64,000 bases of DNA from Closterium sp. Naga37s-1 (taxonomy: Eukaryota; Streptophyta; Zygnematophyceae; Desmidiales; Closteriaceae): assembly GCA_947471745.1 (NCBI GenBank), contig CANJKZ010000463.1, positions 134,001-198,000 of the forward strand, given 5' to 3'. Both the position numbers and the translations under genes were made by a program. Numbering within the stretch: position 1 is the stretch's first letter; each line of letters begins with the position of its first letter. The notes beneath the pieces are model-generated. The model was not told the DNA's origin and made no database searches. It worked only from the letters and a program-made list of their open reading frames with translations. Shown piece after piece: positions 53,001 through 62,673 of this stretch.

Positions 53001-56000
53001 AAGCGCTCGATCGAGTTCGAGCAAGTGATCTGCTTCAGGCTTCTTGAGGTAGGTAGCGAGTTGGCTGGCTGAGTAGGATAGATCCGGTCGGCAGGTGACG
53101 GCTGCGAAGAGTAGGCAGCCTAGCTTCCTTTGGTAGTCGCGGACGCCAGCAGGTTTGAGTAGGGCAGAGGCCTTCCGATTTCCGTCGGTGTAGCGATATG
53201 GCGTGGAGATAGTGGTTGGGGTGAGTCCGAAGCGTTTAGCAATAGTGTCAGTGTATTTTGCAGCGCTGAGGTAGATGGCATTGTCGTCGTCTTTGATGTT
53301 CAGTCCTAGATACTGTGTCACGGTGGTTGCGACGGTGAGAGTTAGATCTCCCTGCAGCTCCCCTTCAAACCACGTTGTTACCGCGTCGGTGGAGCCTATA
53401 TAGAGAAGATCATCGACGTAGACGATAAGTAGGATGTAGTCGGTGCCTTTCGCCAGTCGATACATCCCTTGGTCGTGTGGTAGCTGAAGAAATCCGATGC
53501 GAATGAGACGAGCGTGAAGGTGCTGCTGCCATAGTCTCGGGGCTTGCTTAATCCCGTACAGTGACTTCTCCAGTTGACAGATTTGGTTGGGCCCTGCGTT
53601 GGATCCGTGTGGGAGTTCGACGAAAATCTCAGCGTCGACGGGGGCGTAGAGGAAGGCATTGGCGACATCAATTTGTCGAAGCTTCTTTCGGTTCATGGCG
53701 GCGATTGCGAGGAGAATCCGCAGTGAGGTATGTCGGCTTACTGGGGCGAATGTTTCTGTGAAATCTCGCCCTTGCTCTTGGTCGAAGCCCCGCACGACCC
53801 AGCGTGCTTTGAACTTGTCGATTGTTCCGTCAGCTTTTGTTTTCACGCGGAAAACCCACTTTCCCGTGAGGACAGTTTTGTTGCGTGCCACTTCGATAGG
53901 CACGACTTTCCAGGTGTTGCGTTCCTGCAGCGCCTTCAGCTCTTTATCCATGGCTTCACGCCATTTTTCCCTGTGTTCCCCCCCCAGAGCCTGCTGAATT
54001 GTCGCAGGCTCCTTAGGTGGTTCTTCTCCGTGGACGGCGGTGACAAGTCCCAGTATCTGCAGGCCACTCTGTGTGTAGCGGGGAAGATTTGTGTCCTCTG
54101 GATAAGCTGCTTCGTCTCTTGCTTCGGGGTCTGGTAAGAAATTTGGTCCTATGCGTTCGGAGATGTTGGTGTCGACCGGTTGAGGTGTAACGTAATCGGT
54201 GTCGGCGAAGTCGAAATAAGTTTCGGCGTGGACACTTTCGCGAGGATTTTCGTCATCCATCGGGATGGGCACGGAGCAGTATGGGAGTGGTCCTGCTTCT
54301 TCAGATGCGTTGTCCACGTTTTGCTCGTCCCAGTCAGCTTCGTCTGCTGCTGAAGCAAAGGTTCGGTTGCCACGGAAGCCGCTCGTGAGGTCTCGATTTG
54401 TCAGAATCCCAACCACTAGACCATTGGGATAAAATGGCTTGTTTCAGTAGCGGGTCAGTGCGCCCATAACCCCCCAGGCAAACGCGCCTGTAACCCCCCC
54501 TAGGATCGATCGGGGATCTCACAGTGTAGCTCTACTGACACCCCCCCACACTGGGAGGCCCAGGACTGAGCACAGTGGCAACGGCCTACATGTGCATACA
54601 CCGGGATTCGAACCCGAGACCGCTCTGATACCATGTCAGAATCCCAACCACTAGACCATTGGGATAAAAGGGCTTGTTTCAGTAGCGGGTCAGTGCGCCC
54701 ATAACCCCCCAGGCAAACGCGCCTGTAACCCCCCCTAGGATCGATCGGGGATCTCACAGTGCAGCTCTACTGACACGATTTGCTGCCAGGTTGTCCAGGT
54801 ACGTTTGAAGTGTGAGTCGCTCGTAGAAGATGACATCACGTGCTGCCACTGTTTCCTTCGAGTGGACGTCAAAGATCTTCCATGCGTTGTAATGTTTTTC
54901 GATGCCCAGGTGTAGTCCCCATTGTGCGCGTTGAGAAAATCTTCCGGCTCTTGCAGTGTGTGGGTGATACTGTACCATGCACCCGAAGACTCGTAACATT
55001 TTTGTGTTGCCCAACATTCCTGTCCACAGCAGGTGCGGTGATGCGTTGTTCGGAAGTGACGACGACGAAAGCAAGTTGTGCAGCATGACAGCGTGGTCCA
55101 TCGCCTCAGGCCACTGGTGATTGGGCAGTCGCATGCCACGCAGCAATTTGCGCATGGTGTTCTGGAGAGTTCTATTCATCCGTTCTGCCACGCCTTGCTG
55201 TTGATGAGCGTAGGGAAGCGAAATGAGTCGCTTGATGCCTCGTGTTGCGAGGTACTGCATGAACCTCTGGGACTGATATTCCCCTCCTCTGTTAGACTGG
55301 AAGCTTTTCAGCTTTGCGCCCGATTCTCGTTCTGCCACAGGTAGCCAGGCGACGAAGGCTTCGAAGGCCATGTCGCGAATTGGAAGATTAAGGTGCCAGA
55401 CGTAACGGGTGGCGGCGTCGATGAAAGTGATTACGTAATTATACGCGCATTGTCCTTGTTCGCGAGTATACAGAATGTCGCTGTATACTTTCTCGAGTGG
55501 TGCATAAGCTGGCGCACTTGGATTGTGGTGAGAGGCGAACGGTTGATGCGGTAAGTCGGCTTCGGGACAGGTAAAGCATGTTCCGCGGACTCGTTGGAGT
55601 TCTCTGCCGTCGGGTAGAAGGAGTGAGTCTTTGTCAAGCACTGCTGCCTTGATTGTGTTGTTTAACGTGGTGTTGCTTGGATGTCCTAGTCGTTCGTGCC
55701 ACAGGGACTCACTTGCACGATGTCCGGGTGAGCGCCTATACAGGTCGGAGTTGGAGTAAAAACCCGCGGTGAAGTTTGTGCTTCTGTGTACTTCACGTGG
55801 AGTGGGAGTAAGCTGCTGCGCAGGAGTCGGTGGAGTGTTGTCGATGAGTGTTGGTGCCGTCGAAGAGCTTGCGATTGGGGTTGTAAGTGTTGTTGGTGTT
55901 GCCGATGTTGTCTCTGCTGCTGTCGATGTTGTTTCTGCTGCTGTCGACGTTGTCGCTTCTTGATGGATTGTTGCTAATGCCCGCCTTCTTTCTGCTTCAG

Positions 56001-58865
56001 GGATGGTATGTGAGTACCAGAACCCTCCGGGGCTGAAGTCAGGATCGAGGTCCAGTGGATGCGTCCAGGAGGCGAAGTTGACGATGCCATCGTTATCGGC
56101 CGTTCCTTGATCTGGTACAAAGTCGAGGACGAAGACGTTATTTTTCAAGACTGCTTTGCCGATGTAGAGCCCTCCTCGACCGTGGAAAAGCTTGAACTCC
56201 TGTGTGGTACTGTCTGCTTCAAGATGGATCCCCTTCGCCATCAGTTGGCTGACGCTCAGTAAGTTGTAGCCAAGTCCTTCTGCAATCAACACTTTGGACA
56301 TTTGCAAGATGACGTTAGTCTCTCGAGATTGAAGTTGTACTACGCCTTGTCGTCGTGTGTGCAGGTTCTGGTTGTTGGCCACAGTGATGACGACTTCGCG
56401 CTGAAGTTGATGCTCTTGTTAGACGAAACGGCTCGAGGAACACATATGTTGTTCGCAGCAACTGTCCAAGAACCAGGTGTCTTGCCCGGACGGCTCGCTT
56501 TGGGCGATAGCTGCATACATTGGATTTGGCTCCAATGAGTGGCGGCGGGGAGTCTTTTCATCGAGTTGGTCTTCTGGTGAGTAGTAGGGTGGTGATCCGG
56601 TGATGCAGGAATCCCTTGTCCTTGTCATGCAGCTGACGATGTTTCTTGTTCCTTATGCAGATTGCGATGAAGATGTTGAAGGCTGCACTTCCGTAGAGGC
56701 TACTTGACTGCTTGACGGCCGAAGTTGACGTTGCGGTGTTGTCGACGGCTGCTGATTCGGGCAGTGTGTGCGCGGATGGCCGGACGTCTTGCAAAGGTGA
56801 CAAAACGGTGGGACGTATTGTTGTACTTGTCTGTTGTTGTGTCAGTTATTGTTGTTGTAGCGTCGTTGAGTATGAAAGGCGAACTCCGGTGCTAATGCTT
56901 TCTTCTTATGTCGTTCTTCGTGCAGGTCCATGTCTTGCTGTTCAGCGTGGATTTCGGCGCAGAGTGCTGCTTCGGAGATTTTCCCGTGAGCTCGAAGAAG
57001 TGCTCGAGTGGAGCGCCAATGAGGACCAAAGCCGGCGATGATGACTGTTACAAATGCTTCTTCCGAAATTGACCCTCCGCATCGAAGGAGTCTGTCGCGC
57101 AGTTCGCGACAACGTCTAATATAAGCCATCCCCTTTTCGCCGGGTTTCATTTCTACTGTTGTCAATTGTGCCATGAGACGACTTTGGTTAATGCTGTCTG
57201 TTGCTTGATACAGGCTCTTCAGATGGTCGTATGCCAACTCGGCGGAGTTGCCGTATCCTCGATAAGAACGAATGTTCTGTTGCTCGTTTGGTGTCAAGTT
57301 TCGAAGAAGTATCGTATACGCCATCAGCGACTGATACGTATATTGTTGCTTGTCGTACTGTGTCCCATGTACTGGATATGGCAGGGACCCGTCGAAGAAT
57401 CCGAGGATTTGTGCGCCTTCCATCATCAGCTCAAACTCGAAAGACCAGGTATAAAAATCCTTCCCGTCGAAAAGCGTTGATGTTTGCATTTTGAGAACGT
57501 GTGCAAATTGCGATTGCACCTGAAGTGCGTCCAGTGTCTTCTCTTGTCCAAGTGAAGACTGCGGCTGCTGTGCAAAACTGACAGAGCCGCGTTGAGGCTC
57601 ATAAGGAGCAAAGGTAGGTTGTTGATTTCCGCGTGCGTACGATGAGCCATCAAGACTCATCGGTGTTGCTCTGTTGTTGTTGCTGTTGTTTGATTGCGCA
57701 GGAGCTGCTTGCTGGTGTTGCTCGTAGAAGGACATGAAGGAGAAAAACTTCTCCATCATACTTGGGTCGAGGCTTGCTTGTTGATTCCCGGGAGTTTCCG
57801 TTGACTCCGCAGCTGGTCTTGTGCCTTCTTCTGTCTGTAGGCCAGAGACTGGAGGTGGAGTAGGGGTGGTGCCGAGAGATCCGTTGGAGGAGCTCCTCTC
57901 CTTTCGTGTAGCCATGACTTTTATTGTAAAAGGTTTAAAAGGTTATCTTGTCCTGCCTTGCTCTCATACCATGTTGGGCTGAGAAGAGCCCTTAGGAACT
58001 TTCAGGACTAAGATCAGATGTTGACGTAGAGTTGTAACAGCGGAAGCGTTTAATAAAGAGTTGTCGTGAACCACCTTGTGCTAGTTTGTGAGAACAAGAT
58101 TATAGCAGAGAAGTACAAGGTTTTTATATGATTACAAAGGAATATTGAAAGTTTTTTAACTGTTTTTGCTGTTGCGGTTCGATACAGTGCCGACTCGGGT
58201 AACTGCTCTGTAACGAGTCAGTTATGTGTCCTTGCTGTCGCACAAGTGGAGAATGCAGGGGAACATGGGGGAAAGAACGGCAGAGAACTAAGGGCACTGA
58301 CGAGGCCCAGCTGAGAGCATCAAAAGTAGAGACAGTGCAGCAGAGCCAGGAAGAGAGAAGAGGAGAGCAGTGCAAGAACAGGGAGGGCAGGGACAGTAGG
58401 ATTCCGACATGTCGCACTGTACGTTTCGTCAGGTCAAAGGTCAGAGACCTTTGACCTTCGCACAACCTCCGAAGGTTGACTCGAGTGCTACTTCGCTGTA
58501 GTCAGTTCCGTTTTGTGTCGAAGCTTTGATACGACAGAAGCGTTATAAATCACTTGTTTCCAACAATAATCCGGTTCCGACAGATACTCGTCGAACGCCG
58601 ATGGGAGCAGGAGCGTGAGCACGGGGTGGTTGTCGATGTGAGGGGCCACCGGACACGGAGGAGACGGAGGAACAGGAGGAGCAGGGGGAGTCGGAGGCAC
58701 TGGAGGAGCCGGAGGAGCAGGCGGCGCAGGAGGAGCAGGAGGCTGTGGTGGCTCTGGAGGGTCTGGAGGTATGCGGCTATACCACCCGTCAGCTGTAACA
58801 CGGTACGCGGGCCTACTGGAAGGTTTTTTCTTGAAGAGAAAATGAGTGCCTGTGAATTCCGTCAT
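50061..58865 (-). CDS. pogo/Tigger-like DDE transposase (4 exons), split by copia A
   Basis: Exon 1 is 58865..58566 plus 51997..51187 (interrupted by copia A and its ATAAT duplication), then 51111..50824, 50742..50410 and 50317..50061. All junctions are GT-AG and phase-consistent, giving 662 residues once the copia is disregarded. A Pro-rich N-terminus precedes a psq/CENP-B-type helix-turn-helix region (YTAAEKLKWVAQLDVVVSVR ... GIHRKCLANWK) and the DDE_1 core: INADQTPLWLEM, VVLDSYRSHL and VQPLDVCINKSFK supply the three acidic residues. The end (WRAVSADLIKRAFLTCGISN, ALDGSEDG) and an acidic tail are typical of the family. No stop or frameshift is seen outside the copia insertion. It acts on the element's own ends by cut-and-paste; present activity is unlikely because the gene is split. 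Confidence 0.86.
52419..54398 (-). pseudogene. Copia A reverse transcriptase and RNase H
   Basis: The frame is open from the TRIM junction (FRGNRTFASAADEADWDEQN) through RT (KTVLTGKWVFRVKTKADGTI, WVVRGFDQEQGRDFTETFAP, catalytic LLIVYVDDLLYIGS) and RNase H (ELIALSSAESEYIALCSA, ALRYFFVKDEIEKG). Catalytic residues are intact. It is separated from integrase only by the TRIM. Confidence 0.9.
54399..54775 (-). mobile_element. TRIM retrotransposon, 377 bp
   Basis: Two 142-bp terminal repeats (54399-54540 and 54634-54775, TGTCAGAATC...TACTGACA) are nearly identical and are flanked by the exact duplication CGATT. In minus orientation the right copy is followed directly by TGGTATCAGAGC (primer-binding site), and the left copy is preceded by TGGGGGGG (purine tract). 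The 93-bp interior has no coding capacity but contains GGTTCGAATCC, a perfect RNA polymerase III B-box. Size and layout define a TRIM. Confidence 0.93.
54776..56382 (-). pseudogene. Copia A integrase
   Basis: GAG-pre-integrase (ESLWHERLGHPSNTTL ... RGTCFTCPEA) and the core with FIDAATRYVWH and QQGVAERMNRTLQ are present, but the second catalytic position reads FQSNRGGEY where copia B has FQSDGGGEY: aspartate became asparagine. It runs to the TRIM junction. Confidence 0.87.
56383..56841 (-). pseudogene. Copia A zinc knuckle and protease region
   Basis: After the gag stop (TGA near 56848) the same frame gives a zinc knuckle CHLCKTSGHPRTHC. The protease active-site region reads FLDSCCEQHM, where copia proteases usually have DSG(A/C). 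The Gly is replaced by Cys, so protease was probably lost. Confidence 0.7.
56842..57915 (-). pseudogene. Copia A Gag
   Basis: 357 residues from an ATG at 57915: a low-complexity N-terminus, then a copia UBN2-type gag (DGKDFYTWSFEFELMMEGAQ, LAYDHLKSLYQA, KPGEKGMAYIRRCRELRDRL, CGGSISEEAFVTVIIAGF). It ends in YNNNN and a TGA just before the zinc knuckle. Confidence 0.85.
58244..58409. mobile_element. Small 166-bp insertion in copia A 5' LTR
   Basis: It is absent from the 3' LTR and flanked by the 8-bp duplication TGTCGCAC (58236-58243 and 58410-58417). Eight-base duplications are typical of hAT elements, but I see no convincing terminal inverted repeats, so the class is open. Confidence 0.6.
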
Positions 58866-59502
58866 GGCTTCCGCAACCAGGCGGGCGAGAACAAGAAGAC
58901 TGAATAAAAAACGGCAACCCTAGGTGTTGAAATGGGAGATTGAAGGGGACCCCTTCTGGTTTGCGGCTCGGGGTCCTAGTCGATGAGAGACGAGTACACC
59001 CCTGCCCCAACCCGCAGAGGAGGGTTGGGGGCACCATCCATGCTGCGCTGGCACGGCAGATTCCATCACATTCTGGATGGTTCTGCCGAGATGCTCCTGC
59101 CTGGCAGCGCATGCCAACATGATTGGGCCGCACGGCAGGTTTTGCATCAGCGCTGGCAGGTGCGTTGCACCGGGACGGGTTTTGTGCGGTGGGAAATCGA
59201 ACCGTGGCAAGTTTCGCTGTCATTCCATGCACGACCCCGCGCGCATGGTACAGTGTTGTATTCGCCTTATTGAGGGCTTGAGAATGATATCCTTTACATT
59301 GAAATTCAGTTTTGCCTTTATAAAAGCGCCGGCGCTTATGGCCGTTACTCAATTACTGTTGGGCTGAAAAGGCCCTTAGGATCTTTACAGGACAGGATCC
59401 AAGAGTAGGATGATGTAGTAGCGGAAGCGTTTAATAAAGACTTGTTGAACCACCTTGTACTGGTTTGTGAGAACAAAGTAAGTTGATGATAACAAAGAGA
59501 TG

Positions 59503-61006
59503 TGATAATCAACAGGAAAGTTAGAAATGAGAAAGAGGATTTTCACTAGCAAGCAGTTGAGTACATATAGCAAACCCTAAATTGGGCTGTACTCACTATT
59601 GAGTACCCCACTGCAGGCTAGACAAAACATAACATTCTGACACACCCCCATAGCCAAAGTGGGGTGTAATCAGCACAACAAGAAAAGCAAAACAAGCTCA
59701 GGGTGGATCACAATGTCACCACACATTCTGAGCACAAGTACAAGCAGCAGCAGTTTATAGTTCACAAATATAAGCAAAGCTAGAGGCAGTCACAGACGGT
59801 AAGTGAGGAGGAGGAGGGACTGTGAGAGGAGAAGAGATAGGAGACGACAGGTGAAGCTGCAGACACACGGGCAACAGGAGCGGCGCGCACTGTGGCTACC
59901 GGAGATTGTAGCCTCCGGACTACTGGAGTAACTGGCTCCGCGACTAACTCTGAGCTGCAGGAGCAACGGACCCACGGGCGACTGGAGCAGCAGGCTCGCT
60001 GGGCTACCGGAGATTGTAGCCTCCGGACTACTGGCGCTGCAGGCGACACGACTGCTGCCTCCGCCCAACCTCCCTCTAACTGTCTCACCCCCCTTTTCAC
60101 ACACCCCCTGCTGCACCCCTAGGTTCACTCACACTCCACCCCCTAGCACCACTCCGTCGACTCCCACACACCCACCCCCCTCAGCGGCAGCTGCAGCAGT
60201 GGGAGACGAAGCAGGAGGAGGAGCAGGTGACGCCACACACCCGCTACCCCCCACCCGCCACCCCCAAACCCTAACACAGGGCAGGGCCGTAGATGGCGGG
60301 TAGGGAGGGTACGGGGGGGGGGGGGGGAGGGGGGGGCAGGGCCGCGACAAAGACAGGAGGGGGCCGACGCGGGGCCCCCTTCAGTCGCCCCTCCCGTCGC
60401 CCGTCGCGGCGCCCTGGGGGGGGCCGCGCGCCACGCGGGCCCCAATTGGCGCCGCGACGGGGCAGGGCCGGGGCGAGGCCGCGACGGGGTCGCGACGGGG
60501 CCGCGACGGGGCGGCAGCAGGACGGGGCCGCGACAGGGCCGCGACGGGCGACGGGTCAGGTCCGGGGCGAGGCCGCGACGGGTCGCGACTGGGGCCGCGA
60601 CGGGGCGGCAGCAGGCGACGGGGCAGGGCCGGGGCAGGGCCGCGACGGGGCCGTGACGGGGGCCACGAAGGGGCCGCGACGGGCAGCAAACCGCCGCGCG
60701 CCCCTAGCGCGCGGCGGGAAGAAAAAAGGGCCGCGCGCCATGGGCGCGCGGCAGGAAGGAAGATAGTGCGCGCCCGAGGCGCGCAATAGGCAGGACAGCA
60801 GCAGCGGAAGCATTGGTGGGTCCATCCACAGGATCGACCCGTGAGGGTCGACCTGCTCTGATTCCATGTTAAGAAACAGGAAAGTTAGAAATGAGAAAGA
60901 GGATTTTCACTAGCAAGCAGTTGAGTACATATAGCAAACCCTAAATTGGGCTGTACTCACTATTGAGTACCCCACTGCAGGCTAGACAAAACATAACATT
61001 CTGACA
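59503..61006 (-). mobile_element. Non-autonomous LTR element in copia B LTR
   Basis: Two 140-bp LTRs (59503-59642 and 60867-61006, ending CATTCTGACA) bound a 1.2-kb interior without genes. The primer-binding site TGGAATCAGAGC abuts the right LTR, and ATGGGGGTG abuts the left LTR (minus orientation). AGAGAT on both sides is a likely target duplication. Interior parts match copia D's 3' tail (AGCTCAGGGTGGATCACAA), and a GC-rich leader (GGGCCGCGACGGGG units, 60300-60680) resembles the copia leaders. It is probably mobilised by a copia C/D-type element. Confidence 0.85.
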
Positions 61007-61306
61007 AGAGATACAAGCTTTTATATGATTACAGGGAATATGAAAGGTTCTATTTTAACTGTTTTGCTGTTGCGGTTCGATACAGTGCCGACTCGGGTAA
61101 CTGCTCTGTAACGAGTCAGTTATATGTCCTTGCTGTCGCACTTTACATTTCGTCAGGTCAAAGGTCGCTGACCTTTGACTTTCGCATAACCTCCAGCAGT
61201 TGTTCAACCTCCGAGGGTTGACTCACCGACGTTTCGATACAATCTGCTTCGCTTCTGTCTTGGTGTTTCGACACGACAGAGGCGCTTAAATCAGTTGTTT
61301 CCAACA

Positions 61307-62673
61307 CTCCCCTTCGCTTCTGGAGTGTCGCTGCAGGTGACGTGGCTCTGTCCAGTCAGCAGCATGCAATATTCGAACTTCGACTTTCCGAGCTTCTTGG
61401 TCAAATAATCAGCTGCCATCTCGGATGTGGGGCAGTAAGACAGCTCAAGTCTTCCCTTCTCGATCTCGTCCTTTACGAAGAAATATCACAGGGCGATATG
61501 CTTCGTCCTGTTTGCGAATCCATTTTTGTTGGCTATGCGAATTGCCGACTGGTTGTCGCAGAATAGGGAGAAGGTGGGTAACTGGGCCAGCTTCGCTTCC
61601 TCCAGAAGTTCGCGAAGGTACAGTCCTTCCTTGGTGGCTGAGCAGAGTGCGATATATTCAGCTTCAGCTGAGGAGAGGGCGATTAATTCCTGTTTGCTCG
61701 ACTGCCACGAAATAGGTCCGATAGGCTCGAGGCGGTAGATGTAGCCTGTGCGCGAGCGCCTGTTGTCAGGATCTCCGGCGTGGTCGGCGTCGACGTACCC
61801 GATAAGCTTGGGCGTTGTAGTTTTGCTTTTGAAGTAGATTAGCCCGATCGTCGGAGTACTAACGAGGTAGTGAAGGGCGCGATCGAGTTCCTTCATGTGT
61901 TCGTCTTCAGGCCTTTTGAGGTAGGTGGCGAGTTGACTTGCTGAGTATGATAGGTCTGGACGGCAGGTGACGGCCGCGAAGAGAAGGCATCCCAGCTTTC
62001 TCTGGTAGTTGCGTATGCCGGCGGGTTTCAGTGGAGCAGATTCTGCCTTGTCATTTCCTGCCGTGTAGCGGTATGGCGTAGAGATGGTAGTTGGCGTGAG
62101 TGCGAACTGTTTGGCGATGGTGTCGGCATATTTTGCGGCGTTGAGATAGATCGCGCCTTCTTCTTCTTGGATGTTGAGGCCGAGGTACTGCGTGACGGTA
62201 GATGAAACCGTGAGCGTAAGATCTCTCTGTAACTCCCCTTCGAACCAGGTAGTGACATTGTCGGTTGACCCGATGAAAAGCAAATCGTCTACGTAGACGA
62301 TTAGTAGAATGTAGTCGTCGCCTTTCGTGAGCCGGTACATTCCTTGGTCGTGTGGTAGCTGCCGGAATCCGATGCGAGTAAGTCGAGCGTGTAAGTACTG
62401 CTGCCACAGCCTCGGGGCCTCTTTGATCTCGTACAAGGACTTCAATAGCTGGCAGACTTGGTTAGGTTCTCCATGGGAACCGTGTGGAAGTTCGACGAAG
62501 ATTTCTGCGTCGACAGGTGCGTAGAGAAAAGCATTGGCAACGTCGATTTGCCGCAGCTTCTTTTTCTTCATAGCGGCGATCGCGAGAAGGATCCGTAGTG
62601 AGGTGTGTCGACTAACCGGTGCGAATGTCTCGGTGAAATCGCGTCCATGCTCTTGGTCGAAGCCGCGTACGAC
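61307..62673 (-). pseudogene. Copia B reverse transcriptase and RNase H
   Basis: It is colinear with copia A. RT catalytic LLIVYVDDLLFIGS is intact. Stops: TGA at about 61487 in place of Arg (ALRYFF to AL-stop-YFF), and TAG at about 62672 in place of Trp (KAR-stop-VVRGF). Both can arise from C-to-T type transitions. Confidence 0.87.

Larger units (their letters stand above)
52003..58565 (-). mobile_element. Ty1/copia element A (minus), in transposase exon 1
   Basis: The 3' LTR (52003-52434, 432 bp) and 5' LTR (57972-58565) match, the latter enlarged by an insertion at 58244-58409. The element is flanked by the exact duplication ATAAT. The primer-binding site TGGTATGAGAGC lies at 57960-57971. 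It carries gag, protease, integrase and RT-RNase H. A TRIM is inserted at 54399-54775. Confidence 0.94.
49776..59356 (-). mobile_element. pogo/Tigger-like DNA transposon, right end not in window
   Basis: The element begins after a TA in the gypsy LTR (CTGTATGGCCCCGGATATAG, with GCGCTTATGGCCGG nearby) and on the other side ends at 59356 in GCGCTTATGGCCGTTACTC, where copia B starts. The shared GCGCTTATGGCCG motifs in opposite arrangement look like terminal or subterminal repeats. The true right end probably lies past copia B. It contains a complete transposase gene split by copia A. The stretch 58920-59340 has no recognised gene. Confidence 0.7.

Noticed and set aside
54600..54633. tRNA gene
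   Set aside because: A B-box and a tRNA-Met-complementary primer-binding site are present, but no A-box, cloverleaf or anticodon arm; the LTRs and TSD show a TRIM.
58813..59352. Minus-strand 179-residue protein beside the transposase
   Set aside because: It overlaps the transposon terminal region and the transposase start, has no domain and no splice support.
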